From: a virus
Direction: 5' to 3' (one strand)
Length of the DNA: 30,676 nucleotides
IMG/VR virus record: IMGVR_UViG_3300031578_000233
Location: 1 to 30,676 of that record
Shown here: piece by piece, positions 21,471 through 29,582 of the stretch
How the letters are laid out: each line of letters begins with the position of its first letter
How positions within the stretch are numbered: the stretch's first letter is position 1
Made by a program: the position numbers and the translations under genes
The notes under the pieces: generated by a model
What the model saw: only the letters and a program-made list of their open reading frames with translations
What the model was told of the DNA's origin: nothing
Database searches by the model: none

Positions 21471-22946
21471 ATGGCTACTGTAACTGCTGCTCAAATACCA
21501 CAGTTACCGTTATCCACCGCAATTGTAGGGTCTAACGGTCTAGTAACAGCCCCCTGGTCCTTCTGGTTTACTAACATAGCTAATCAGGTTCCTGTAACAG
21601 GGGGCCCAGTATTGTCTATTAATGGTAGAAATGGCAACGTTATCTTAGTAGGTTCTGATATTACTAGAGCCTTAGGATTTACCCCAGTTAATAACTCGTC
21701 TCCAGCATTTACCGGTATACCTACTTCCCCTACAGCTATATTTGGTACTAATACTAATCAGATAGCAACTACTTCCTTCGTTCAAACTGCGTTATCAGCT
21801 GGGTTAGGTGGTGGATACTTACAAGGTTATGGAACTGGTTCTGGCAGTGATACTGCTCTATTCTTATATAATGGTATAATTAACAATTCTTATACCGTAG
21901 AGAATAACGATAATGTATTCACTATGGGTGATATCACCATAGAACCAGGTAGTACTGTAACCTTACTTGGGGATTCTAATTGGACTGTGGTTGAAACTGA
22001 GTTACCTAACCTAGTTTCAATAGCTAAGACAACGTATGCCCTCGATTCGGCTACAACTACTGTTAATACTAAGTTATCCCCGGCTCCAGCAGTTGGTAAT
22101 ATATTAAGAGCAACAAGTAGTACAACAGCTACATGGCAGACGTTTAACCCATTCACTTATCCTAGTGCCGGTATAACTAACTCAACTGGAACAGCTTGGG
22201 GAACTCCTTACTCTACAACAGGATCAGGAACGGTTCTAGCACTAGCTACAAGCCCCTCCTTTACTACTCCTATACTTGGTACACCAACTTCTGGTAATTT
22301 CTCTACAGGGACGTTTACCTGGCCTACCTTTAATCAAAATACAACTGGTAATGCCGCTACGGCAACGACTGCAACTACGTCTGGAACTACGTCTGCTCTA
22401 CTTTCAGCTACAACTACAGTCAACGTTTCAGCTTCGGCTGCTCCTTCAATAGGTCAGATACTAACTGCTACTAGTGGCACAGCTGCTACTTGGCAGACAC
22501 CGGCTATTAATCCTAGTCCGGTATTTAAAGCATATTTACCAACTACTAATCAGTCTATATCTACTAATACTGATACTCAGATTAACCTTACTGCTACTTC
22601 ATTTGATTCTAACTCTTTCTTTAATACTACTAGTAGTGTGTTTCAACCTACAATAGCAGGATATTACCAAATAAATTGGGCTGTGTATCTTACTAATGGA
22701 ACTACTAATGCTATGACCTATGCTGAGAGTTATATAAAGAAAAACACTACTATTAATTCCGCTGGGAATTTGCTAAGTACGAATTCTACTACTTCTGATG
22801 TATTAGTGTTTACCTCAGTTGGATCTGATATAGTGTATTTAAATGGAACTACAGACTACGTATCTTTATGGGTATTTGCTACCGGTACTTCATTAACAGC
22901 AAATTATGGATCTCAAAACACATTCATGAGTGGCGCTCTAGTATAA
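21471..22946 (+). CDS. Tail fibre with C1q-like tip
   Basis: In this 491-residue protein, residues about 40-75 hold a common fibre motif (VLSINGRNGNVILVGSDI, then RALGFTPVN). The centre is built of modules (TGTAWGTPYSTTGSGTV, then PILGTPTSGNFSTGTF, then WPTFNQNTTGNAATAT) that recur nearly unchanged in the next fibre gene. The last 145 residues (from about 345, VFKAYLPTTNQS, QPTIAGYYQINWAVYL, TDYVSLWVFATG) have the strand pattern of C1q/TNF-like trimer domains found at fibre tips. It starts 4 bases after the preceding stop with no clear Shine-Dalgarno. It would extend from the tail to contact the cell surface. Confidence 0.8.
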   Translation: MATVTAAQIPQLPLSTAIVGSNGLVTAPWSFWFTNIANQVPVTGGPVLSINGRNGNVILVGSDITRALGFTPVNNSSPAFTGIPTSPTAIFGTNTNQIATTSFVQTALSAGLGGGYLQGYGTGSGSDTALFLYNGIINNSYTVENNDNVFTMGDITIEPGSTVTLLGDSNWTVVETELPNLVSIAKTTYALDSATTTVNTKLSPAPAVGNILRATSSTTATWQTFNPFTYPSAGITNSTGTAWGTPYSTTGSGTVLALATSPSFTTPILGTPTSGNFSTGTFTWPTFNQNTTGNAATATTATTSGTTSALLSATTTVNVSASAAPSIGQILTATSGTAATWQTPAINPSPVFKAYLPTTNQSISTNTDTQINLTATSFDSNSFFNTTSSVFQPTIAGYYQINWAVYLTNGTTNAMTYAESYIKKNTTINSAGNLLSTNSTTSDVLVFTSVGSDIVYLNGTTDYVSLWVFATGTSLTANYGSQNTFMSGALV

Positions 22947-22960
22947 TTCTAGGGAAATAT

Positions 22961-22989
22961 TTGTACCTTCTGGTACAATACATTAAAAT
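22961..22989 (+). promoter_or_regulatory. Promoter before the large fibre gene
   Basis: TTGTAC (22961-22966), 17-bp spacer, TAAAAT (22984-22989), predicted start near 22996. A perfect 7-bp hairpin TTGTACC/GGTACAA with a TTCT loop (22961-22978) overlaps the -35 and spacer and could be a repressor site or an upstream RNA end. Confidence 0.55.
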
Positions 22990-23013
22990 AGTAAATACAT
23001 AACAGGAACCTAG

Positions 23014-26000
23014 ATGAGCACTCTAACAATAAATAACCTACAACTTGGTCAGAACGTTGTACCAAGCAACAACTTTACTCTACGTAATAACAACGTAGGT
23101 GGGTTGATATTCTCCGTTGGTAACTCTGGTGCTACAACCCTTGATATCCTTACTATGGATAATCTTGGTAATTTGTCATTCCCTGGTGTTACTAATCTTA
23201 GTATATCTGGAACTGTAACTGCTAATACCTTTGTAGGATTCAGTGTAACTCAAAACCCTGGTGATAATACCCTTAGCCTAGCTACTACTGCATTCGTATC
23301 TGCTGCTGTAGCTGCTTCTACGGTTGGTGTAAGTACTTTCAATACTAGATCTGGTAACGTTACCCTAAGTTCACTAGACGTAACGAATGCTTTAACTTTT
23401 ATACCACCATCAGTAACTGGTGCAGGTGCTAGTGGTAACTGGCCTATAACTATTACTGGTAATGCGGCTACTACCTTAGTGGCTTCTAATTCTTCTAATG
23501 CTTCTTTTTATCCAGTATTTACTAGTGCTACAGATGGTACTTTCGTAACTTTAACTAACTCAGGGTTATCATTTAATCCAAGTACTGAAACCTTAACTAC
23601 GACTAACTTCGTTGGATCGTTGACTGGAACTGCGTCTGGAAACTTAGTTGCTGGTGGTGCTTTAGGTACTCCAACTTCTGGTAATTTCTCTACAGGGGCC
23701 TTTACTTGGCCTACGTTTAACCAATCTACGACTGGTAATGCTGCTACTTCTACCATATCTACGAATACTAATGGATTAAACTCTGCTACAACTTCGATAA
23801 ATGTAAGTTCTGCAACTGCCCCAACTTCTGGGCAGATACTTACTGCTACTAGTGGTACTACGGCTGCTTGGCAAACACTAATTGCTTCATTTGCAGATGG
23901 TTTGAATTTCTCAGGTACTATACTTAATACTAGTGGAGCTTATGCCCCCACCGCTGGACAGATACTAACTGCTACAAGTTCTACTAACGCCTATTGGCAA
24001 GATGGGGTAAATGCTCTTAATACTGCTACTGGAATAGTTAATATAGGAACTTCTACTGCTCCTACAGCCGGGCAGATATTAATAGCTACTTCTGGAACTG
24101 CCGCAACCTGGCAGACATTAACTGTTTCCGGGGCTGCGACTGCTTTAAAATCTAACTCTACTACTATAGACGTTAGTTCTGCGGCTGCACCTGCTGCTGG
24201 ATATGTACTTACTGCTATAAATAGTACAAGTGCTCAATGGGCGCCTGGTGTGGCTGCGTCTACAACTAATGCTATTTCTTCTGCTACAACTACGATTAAC
24301 GTTAGTTCAGCTACTGCTCCATATGCAGGTCAGATCTTAGTTGCTGCCTCTGGTACAGCTGCCTTTTGGGGTAATAACATATTAGGGGAAGCTGGTTATA
24401 CTTCTGGTTTATACTCATCTAATGGTGGTATAGTAGATATTGGTCTAGGTGGAACTCCTACTACTGGTCAAGTTCTAGTTGCTACAAGTGGTACTACTGC
24501 TACTTGGCAGAGTATTACTGCTACTACTGCATTGACTTCCCACGCATTAAGTTCGGCTACAACCGTAGTTAATGTAAATACTGCAGCTGCCCCCTCAAAT
24601 GGACAGGTACTAACTGCTACATCTAGTACTTCTGCATCTTGGCAGACACCTGGTGCTGCATTAATGATATATCCAGGTGTTGGAATAGCTAACTCTACTG
24701 GAACTGGTTGGGGTACGTCTTACTCTACAACTGGAACTGGAACTGTTATTGCCTTAGCTACTAGCCCAACTTTTGTCACTCCAATATTAGGAACTCCTCA
24801 GTCTGGTAACTTCTCCACTGGAACATTTACTTGGCCTACGTTTAATCAAAATACAACTGGTACTGCGGATTCTTCCATCAACGCTAATAACACATATGTT
24901 AACGCTACTTCTGCTACTACTGGTATATTCTATATACCTTTCTTTAGTTCTAATGCTGGTGGATATCAACAGCCCTTTGTTAGTACTGCTAGTAAGTTAT
25001 CCTTTGATATTGCTACTAATACTCTATCTGGTAATATAAATGGCAATGCTACTACGTCTACTGCTACTAGTGGATTACAAAGTACAACAACAATAGTTTC
25101 TGTCTCAGCTGCTACTGCTCCTGCATCGGGTCAGGTACTTACTGCTACTTCTGGTACAGCTGCATCTTGGCAGTCTCTTCCTACTGGTTCTGGTACTGTT
25201 ACAAGCGTATCGGGTACGGGTACTATTAGTGGTATTTCTTTAAGTGGAACTATAACCACGACAGGATCGTTGACTTTAGGTGGAACTTTAGCAGTAACCC
25301 CATCTAATTTCTCTTCACAGGCTGCTAATACCTTCCTAGCTGCTCCTAACGGTGCTGCTGGTGTTCCTACGTTTAGAGCTATGGTTGCAACTGATATTCC
25401 TGTGCTTAACCAGAATACAACTGGTAATGCTGCTACAGCTACAAACGTAGCTTATACAGGTTTAACTGGTACAGTACCTACTTGGAATCAAAGTACAACT
25501 GGTAATGCAGCTACAGCTACAAACGTAGCTTATACAGGTTTAACTGGTACAATACCTACTTGGAATCAAAGCACAACTGGTAATGCTGCTACTTCTACAA
25601 CTACTAACGGTCTAAGTTCAGCTACTACTACAGTAGTTGTTTCTACCGCTACTGCTCCTACGTCTGGTCAAGTATTAACTGCTACTTCTGGAACTGCTGC
25701 TACTTGGCAGACTCCTTCTACGTTTGTGTACCCAGCTTCTGGAATAGTGAGTTCAACTGGTACAGCCTGGGGTTCTGCATATTCCACTACTGGTACTGGT
25801 ACTGTAATAGCCCTAGATACAAGTCCAACCTTTGTTACTCCTATACTTGGAACCCCGACTTCAGGTAATCTGGCTAATTGTACTTTCCCAACGCTTAATC
25901 AAAGCACAACTGGGTCTGCAGCTACTCTTACAACTCCTAGAACTATAAATGGAACTAGCTTTGATGGATCCGCCAATATTGTTATAGGTCAGATACCAAG

Positions 26001-26304
26001 TAATAGCCAAGTTGGAACTACATACACCTTCGTTTTAAGCGATGCTGGTAACTTCTGCTCATTCAACAATGCCGCAGCTGTGACTGTGACTGTTCCACCA
26101 GCTAGTTCTGTAGCCTTCCCAACCGATACTCAAATAGAATTAGCACAATACGGTGCTGGTAAGGTTACTATAGCAGCTGGGGCTGGGGTTACCATTAACT
26201 CTCTAGCAGGTAATCTAAGTTTAGCTGGGCAGTACGCTGGGGCTATGTTAGTTAAAACACCTACTGCGGATACGTGGACTCTTATCGGTAACTTAATAGC
26301 CTAA
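23014..26304 (+). CDS. Large repetitive tail fibre
   Basis: This 1096-residue fibre is made almost wholly of tandem Thr/Ser/Ala-rich modules. The commonest element is about 35-40 residues with ATTTVNVSSATAPTSGQ, then VLTATSGTAATWQT, seen roughly ten times with variation. Others are the PILGTPTSGNFSTG module (three copies) and a 26-residue TTGNAATATNVAYTGLTG unit duplicated in tandem. The N-terminus (about 1-60, NNLQLGQNVVPSNNFTLRN) may attach to the tail. The last 110 residues (SNSQVGTTYTFVLSDAG, VTVPPASSVAFP, a QYGAGKVTIAAG segment) form a separate beta domain common at fibre ends. It has its own promoter and AGGAA ribosome binding site. Confidence 0.85.
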   Translation: MSTLTINNLQLGQNVVPSNNFTLRNNNVGGLIFSVGNSGATTLDILTMDNLGNLSFPGVTNLSISGTVTANTFVGFSVTQNPGDNTLSLATTAFVSAAVAASTVGVSTFNTRSGNVTLSSLDVTNALTFIPPSVTGAGASGNWPITITGNAATTLVASNSSNASFYPVFTSATDGTFVTLTNSGLSFNPSTETLTTTNFVGSLTGTASGNLVAGGALGTPTSGNFSTGAFTWPTFNQSTTGNAATSTISTNTNGLNSATTSINVSSATAPTSGQILTATSGTTAAWQTLIASFADGLNFSGTILNTSGAYAPTAGQILTATSSTNAYWQDGVNALNTATGIVNIGTSTAPTAGQILIATSGTAATWQTLTVSGAATALKSNSTTIDVSSAAAPAAGYVLTAINSTSAQWAPGVAASTTNAISSATTTINVSSATAPYAGQILVAASGTAAFWGNNILGEAGYTSGLYSSNGGIVDIGLGGTPTTGQVLVATSGTTATWQSITATTALTSHALSSATTVVNVNTAAAPSNGQVLTATSSTSASWQTPGAALMIYPGVGIANSTGTGWGTSYSTTGTGTVIALATSPTFVTPILGTPQSGNFSTGTFTWPTFNQNTTGTADSSINANNTYVNATSATTGIFYIPFFSSNAGGYQQPFVSTASKLSFDIATNTLSGNINGNATTSTATSGLQSTTTIVSVSAATAPASGQVLTATSGTAASWQSLPTGSGTVTSVSGTGTISGISLSGTITTTGSLTLGGTLAVTPSNFSSQAANTFLAAPNGAAGVPTFRAMVATDIPVLNQNTTGNAATATNVAYTGLTGTVPTWNQSTTGNAATATNVAYTGLTGTIPTWNQSTTGNAATSTTTNGLSSATTTVVVSTATAPTSGQVLTATSGTAATWQTPSTFVYPASGIVSSTGTAWGSAYSTTGTGTVIALDTSPTFVTPILGTPTSGNLANCTFPTLNQSTTGSAATLTTPRTINGTSFDGSANIVIGQIPSNSQVGTTYTFVLSDAGNFCSFNNAAAVTVTVPPASSVAFPTDTQIELAQYGAGKVTIAAGAGVTINSLAGNLSLAGQYAGAMLVKTPTADTWTLIGNLIA
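25417..25572 (+). repeat. 78-bp tandem duplication in fibre gene
   Basis: Two adjacent 78-bp units (25417-25494 and 25495-25572) differ at only a few bases and encode the same 26-residue module with Val/Ile exchanged. A third partial copy follows. Near identity at the DNA level indicates a recent duplication. Confidence 0.85.
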
Positions 26305-26319
26305 GGCTAGGGGTAAACT

Positions 26320-27060
26320 ATGTTTGGATCTATGATTTTTGGGTATTCTTCAGTATCTTCTAATTTTGTGTATAACAAAAATATTTCTACTTCTATACAA
26401 AACTATGATATGTATGCAGATGCCTCGGCAAATGGGTGGGATACAACTAGTATACTAAATATGACTGTTACGGTTACCAGTACTGGCATAGTGGGGGGTA
26501 CTTCTACATATGCTTTAACTACTAATGCTAGTGGTACTTTTCCTGTAGGATCTACTCTTTCTCTAGTTATAATGTCTGGTGGGTATATAGTAGGTAAGGG
26601 TGGTAATGGTGCAAATAGTAGTAATAATCCATCCCCAGGAGCCCCAGGTTTAAATGCGATAAATGCTACTTATGCTATAAGCATAAATAATAGTGGTACT
26701 ATAGCCGGAGGGGGTGGAGGTGGTGGAGCTACTTATGGATCCTCAGGTAGTCAGGATGGTTGTGGTGGTGGTGGAGGAGCAGGTTATTCTGCAGGAACAG
26801 GGGGTAGTGGTATATACAACACTGCGGATAATGGAAGTTCTGGTACATTAACTACCGGTGGTATTGGTGGTAATGATGCTGCCGGCAGTCTGTCAGATAC
26901 TGGTGGTAACGGTGGTAATTTAGGGGTTGCGGGATCAGCCGCTAACGATGTTTCTAATCCTGGATATGGTTCTAATGGTGGATCACGAGGTTATTATGTA
27001 GTAGGAAATTCGCTAGTCACCTGGATAGCTACTGGGACATTACTTGGTGCCCAGTCCTAA
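26320..27060 (+). CDS. Glycine-rich adhesin-like tail protein
   Basis: In this 246-residue protein, residues 1-100 are ordinary beta-type sequence with FGYSSVSSNFVYNKNI and TLSLVIMSGGYIVGKGGNG. From about residue 90 on there are several Gly runs (GGGGGGG near 130, GCGGGGGAG near 148, GGNGGNLG near 193) separated by short variable segments rich in Asn, Ser and Asp. That layout resembles gp38-type adhesins of T-even-like phages, in which polyglycine helices pack together and the loops between them contact the receptor. The similarity is in architecture only. Its place at the end of the fibre block supports a host-recognition tip. AGGGGT lies upstream of the ATG. Confidence 0.65.
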   Translation: MFGSMIFGYSSVSSNFVYNKNISTSIQNYDMYADASANGWDTTSILNMTVTVTSTGIVGGTSTYALTTNASGTFPVGSTLSLVIMSGGYIVGKGGNGANSSNNPSPGAPGLNAINATYAISINNSGTIAGGGGGGGATYGSSGSQDGCGGGGGAGYSAGTGGSGIYNTADNGSSGTLTTGGIGGNDAAGSLSDTGGNGGNLGVAGSAANDVSNPGYGSNGGSRGYYVVGNSLVTWIATGTLLGAQS

Positions 27061-27241
27061 TACCTTAAAATATAATTATAAACAGACCAAAACTGGAACC
27101 CCACCTATTACAATAACTGGTATAACCTGGTTCGGAATACAGTTATCTGACTTGGCTCTTATAAACAATAACACATTCTTTCTAAATGGGGACAGTAGTA
27201 ATGATAGACTTGATTCAAGACTTAATACAATGGATACATGA
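27047..27241 (+). CDS. Short partial copy of downstream membrane-protein gene
   Basis: This 64-residue frame lacks an ATG and could start at GTG 27047 (GGGA about 9 bases upstream) or TTG 27044, overlapping the end of the adhesin gene. Its segment PPITITGITWFGIQLSDLAL aligns closely with PPVVVTSINWFGYHLSDIAL of the next gene, but the membrane helix that should follow is missing, replaced by NNNTFFLNGDSSN. It may be a decayed duplicate or a small soluble version. A -10-like TAAAAT lies at 27066-27071. Expression is uncertain. Confidence 0.4.
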   Translation: MPSPNTLKYNYKQTKTGTPPITITGITWFGIQLSDLALINNNTFFLNGDSSNDRLDSRLNTMDT

Positions 27242-27515
27242 TAAAACTAACACACATCCAGTTATTGTAGCAACTACAAGCGCTACCCCTCCTGTCGTTG
27301 TAACAAGCATAAATTGGTTTGGTTATCATCTCTCCGATATAGCTTTGTTTTTAACTATTGTTTATACATCCTTGTTAATAATAGTGTTACTAGTAACTAA
27401 TGTTATTAAGCTTATTAATTTTATAACCAAAGAAAAAGCCCCGGAAACCGAGGCTGAATCTTTAGAAGACTTGAAAGAGGCTGTTAAAACTCTTCAAGAT
27501 GAGATTGAAGGCTAG
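27201..27515 (+). CDS. Small membrane protein with acidic coiled tail
   Basis: I chose the ATG at 27201 (GGGGA 8 bases upstream) over one at 27186, giving 104 residues. An N-terminal amphipathic helix (MIDLIQDLIQWIHDKTN) and a Pro/Val segment lead to INWFGYHLSDIALF and one long or two short membrane helices (about residues 49-76, LTIVYTSLLIIVLLVTNVIK). A charged helix (APETEAESLEDLKEAVKTL) ends the protein. The role is unknown; holin-like function or membrane anchoring of a virion factor are options. It is the last rightward gene, and its TAG stop overlaps the TAG of the convergent gene. Confidence 0.65.
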   Translation: MIDLIQDLIQWIHDKTNTHPVIVATTSATPPVVVTSINWFGYHLSDIALFLTIVYTSLLIIVLLVTNVIKLINFITKEKAPETEAESLEDLKEAVKTLQDEIEG

Positions 27516-27898
27516 GCTGTAATCTTCGTTTTAGTCTTGGTTTTAGTCTCTGCTTCAACTTCCTTAATTTCCTCGACCTTTTCTGTTTCCTTATATTTAA
27601 CCATTACCTGTATAGTTAAGTATATAGCACCACCATCATGTTTTAGCATGGGATCCCTATATGGTTGAAACCCATAAGAAATATGCTTATTAATCTCCTC
27701 TTCTCCAGCACAGACCACGTAGTTAGTAACCTCTCGTTCTGAATCTAAGTTTTCTCCCCTAATCATCGGCTGTATAATTATGTTCTTGTTCCCGTTGCTC
27801 TTTAACATAGGTGAGCCATAGGGCTGCATGCCATATAATAAATATTGTTTGACCACTTCTGCACCTTCTATCACCACGTACTCTGTTACTCTACTCAT
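27512..27898 (-). CDS. Tandem DUF1737-like protein
   Basis: This 128-residue protein contains two copies of a roughly 45-residue unit: TEYVVIEG...GMQPYGSPMLK...QPMIR (about 5-47) and TNYVVCAG...GFQPYRDPMLK...QVMVKY (about 58-102). The pattern (YxVV.G, then GWxPxGxP, then QxMV) is that of small DUF1737-type proteins, which normally hold one unit. The tail is a Glu/Lys/Thr-rich helix (EEIKEVEAETKTKTKTK). The function of the family is unknown to me. It overlaps the upstream leftward gene by 8 bases, so the two are co-translated. Confidence 0.7.
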   Translation of the reverse strand: MSRVTEYVVIEGAEVVKQYLLYGMQPYGSPMLKSNGNKNIIIQPMIRGENLDSEREVTNYVVCAGEEEINKHISYGFQPYRDPMLKHDGGAIYLTIQVMVKYKETEKVEEIKEVEAETKTKTKTKITA

Positions 27899-28091
27899 CT
27901 TTAGTTTCCTTTTCTAGTTTTAATCTTAGTCTATATTGACGTTGGTACTCTCTGTTATATCTACGCATCCTATCCAGGTTATCAGCAAAATATTCTTTGT
28001 GATACTCCGCAGCTTTGCCTAGAAATTCTGGATCCTTTAACTTACGCTTCTCGTGTAAAGTTAATTTTGGTTTTTCTTCTTCTTCACTCAT
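27891..28091 (-). CDS. Small highly charged protein
   Basis: I chose the ATG at 28091, which follows AAAGGAAAG closely, instead of one at 28127 inside the previous gene, giving 66 residues. The sequence is acidic at the start (MSEEEEKPK) and otherwise dense in Lys, Arg, Glu and Tyr (KAAEYHKEYFADNLDRMRR, YNREYQRQYRLRLKLEKE). This is reminiscent of the repeat and linker helices found before HNH domains, without zinc ribbon or catalytic motif. It may be a relic or a small DNA-binding protein. The next leftward gene overlaps its end by 8 bases. Confidence 0.6.
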   Translation of the reverse strand: MSEEEEKPKLTLHEKRKLKDPEFLGKAAEYHKEYFADNLDRMRRYNREYQRQYRLRLKLEKETKDE

Positions 28092-28092
28092 A

Positions 28093-28488
28093 TTACTTTC
28101 CTTTAATAACGAGGGTAAACTCGTCAATACCTTCTAGTTCCTTCATGAACTCATCAAATGCTTTCTCTGATTCTAGAATCATAGTATCATTCCTAGATTC
28201 CCCTAGTAGAAAGCACCCTTCTGAATCTTTGTTGTAATTACCTTTGTGGAACAATATACCTGTATGCCCCTGAACATTGGTAACCTCGAAGGTAATAAAG
28301 GGATCTCCATGTTCCAACTGGTGTTGGCCTCGTTTACATATATACGCGTCTGGTTGTGTTGCAGGATAAGGCGGGGATTGATCTATGAAAGCGTGGGTTA
28401 GAACTGAGAATTTAGTCCCTGATTCCATTACTAGTTCTCCGAAGATCCCGTCTTCGTTATAGTCTGTGTATGTTAGTATGTTTAACAT
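28093..28488 (-). CDS. DUF5675-type protein in lysis cassette
   Basis: This 131-residue protein matches the DUF5675 pattern. A GIFGELVMESG strand (14-24) is followed by YICKRGQHQ (49-57), FEVTNVQGHTGILFHKGN (65-83 region) and KDSEGCFLLG (86-95), corresponding to the family's HxGN...DTxGCxLxG motif. The His and Cys arrangement recalls L,D-transpeptidase active sites, so a cell-wall role is possible but not established for the family. With no lysozyme or amidase in the window, it is one of two candidates for the wall-degrading enzyme. The start has a TAATG-type junction with the upstream gene. Confidence 0.7.
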   Translation of the reverse strand: MLNILTYTDYNEDGIFGELVMESGTKFSVLTHAFIDQSPPYPATQPDAYICKRGQHQLEHGDPFITFEVTNVQGHTGILFHKGNYNKDSEGCFLLGESRNDTMILESEKAFDEFMKELEGIDEFTLVIKGK

Positions 28489-28814
28489 TAATTGGTTCCT
28501 GTTATGTATTTTGATACGGCTGGGTCATTATCCTCGAATATCGCTATTAGGCCATGAGCAAGTGCTGTTACTTGAGTCTCGTTTAGTTCTAAGCACATAG
28601 TATCTGATAGGGCGTGGATTGTTTCGTGTAGGAATGTATCTCGTTCTTCTAATTTCTCCTGGCCTTCCCTTATATTGATCACCATGCTGTTGTATTGCAT
28701 AAGACCTAAGGTAATCATCCCATCATCTAAAGCTGTGTATTTAACATTGAAATCTCTTCCTAGTATCCTAACGTGCTCTGGTCTACTTACTTTAGTTCTA
28801 CTCACTTTTATCAT
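28488..28814 (-). CDS. Small HExxH putative metallopeptidase
   Basis: This 108-residue protein contains HETIHALSD (64-72), an HExxH zinc site, in a helix preceded by EERDTFLHETIHAL context. A second helix follows with LNETQVTALAHGLIAIFEDN, in which a His or Glu could be the third ligand. The N-terminal half is beta type (VRILGRDFNVKYTAL, MVINIREGQ). I know the layout from small phage HExxH proteins of about 100 residues with LHExxHAI and a QV..LA.GL helix. The substrate is unknown. In this cassette it might cleave peptidoglycan peptides, or act on host proteins. Its ATG overlaps the end of the tiny membrane gene by 17 bases. Confidence 0.7.
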   Translation of the reverse strand: MIKVSRTKVSRPEHVRILGRDFNVKYTALDDGMITLGLMQYNSMVINIREGQEKLEERDTFLHETIHALSDTMCLELNETQVTALAHGLIAIFEDNDPAVSKYITGTN

Positions 28815-28941
28815 TCCTATGTATAAATATCTGATATAAAACGAAGATTACTGCTGCGACTACTACTAAGGTAATTCCCCCAGCTAGTTCTGCGAATGGG
28901 CGAAGGAACCAAAACCAGAAGCTATCACTGCATGTCGTCAT
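28798..28941 (-). CDS. Tiny membrane protein, possible holin
   Basis: This 47-residue protein starts MTTCSDSFWFWFLRPFAEL and has one strong membrane helix (GGITLVVVAAVIFVLYQIFI, residues 21-40) and a short charged tail (HRNDKSE). GAGAGGG precedes the ATG, which overlaps the stop of the outer spanin gene (TAATG). Its position directly after the spanin pair and the single helix with a charged end fit a small holin or pinholin. No family is recognised. It is easy to miss because of its length. Confidence 0.65.
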   Translation of the reverse strand: MTTCSDSFWFWFLRPFAELAGGITLVVVAAVIFVLYQIFIHRNDKSE

Positions 28942-29189
28942 TATTTTAACCCTCTCAATATATTCTCTAACTGTAGAGAGTAAAGCATTAGAGAATTCTC
29001 GTCTAACTCAACGCTTTTTAGTACCTGGTTATAATCTCCTTTTCCATCTGAGATTAGAGTTGGTCTCCTAGGAATAATAATGTTAGGCTTAGTGTATACA
29101 GGTACATCCACTACCTTCGGTATATCCGACGCACAGCCTGCTACTGATAGAAGTGTTAAAACTATTATTGCTATTACCCAGTGATTCAT
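28941..29189 (-). CDS. Outer-membrane spanin lipoprotein (Rz1-like)
   Basis: This 82-residue protein has a lipoprotein signal sequence (WVIAIIVLTLLSVAGCASD), with the lipobox VAGC giving Cys19 as the lipidated residue. The mature part starts with Asp at position 3 after Cys and has a Pro-rich stretch (IPKVVDVPVYTKPN, IIPRRP), then a helix. Such proteins sit in the outer membrane and join the inner spanin to fuse the two membranes at the end of lysis. The gene starts 4 bases inside the upstream inner-spanin gene (ATGA), the usual coupled layout. It strongly suggests a Gram-negative host. Confidence 0.85.
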   Translation of the reverse strand: MNHWVIAIIVLTLLSVAGCASDIPKVVDVPVYTKPNIIIPRRPTLISDGKGDYNQVLKSVELDENSLMLYSLQLENILRGLK

Positions 29190-29557
29190 TTTTGTACCCC
29201 ATTGAATTCTGTTGATATTTTATTGGCCACAACACTAAGATTAGATACCGCCTCTTCACAAGTCTTGGCTTTAGGCTGATTTTTAATCTCGGTAATCAAC
29301 CTACTGTTTTTATTAGATAAATCTTGGTTCTCGGAGTTAGCGTCGTTTAGCTTATTTTGAGTATCTTTAGCAGCAGATGCCTCTGTTATAACAGCTGCGT
29401 TCTGAACTTCGATCTTTGAACTAAGTTCTGATATGGTAGCTTTCTGGGAGATAACGACGTTATGAAGGTGATAAACGTATATGACCCCAATTAGACTAAC
29501 TATGCCTAAAACCATAGCTATAGCTATTTTCACCTCCATTGTTATTTGATCTAGCAT
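29186..29557 (-). CDS. Inner-membrane spanin (Rz-like)
   Basis: This 123-residue protein has one N-terminal membrane helix (VKIAIAMVLGIVSLIGVIYV, residues 9-28) with the rest predicted periplasmic: a long coiled-coil helix with heptad-type spacing (SQKATISELSSKIEVQNA, SAAKDTQNKLNDANSENQDL), a Cys at about 99 and a short C-terminal segment. The layout and the coupled lipoprotein gene downstream identify an inner spanin. It is the second gene of the leftward block, 25 bases after the HNH gene, with AAAAGGAAA as ribosome binding site. Confidence 0.82.
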   Translation of the reverse strand: MLDQITMEVKIAIAMVLGIVSLIGVIYVYHLHNVVISQKATISELSSKIEVQNAAVITEASAAKDTQNKLNDANSENQDLSNKNSRLITEIKNQPKAKTCEEAVSNLSVVANKISTEFNGVQK

Positions 29558-29582
29558 TTTATTTCCTTTTAGTTAGGGTATG

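Noticed and set aside
23300-26000. Possible CRISPR-like or diversity-generating repeat array
   Set aside because: The repeats are in-frame coding modules of a fibre, of unequal length and without spacers; no reverse transcriptase or template repeat is present in the window.
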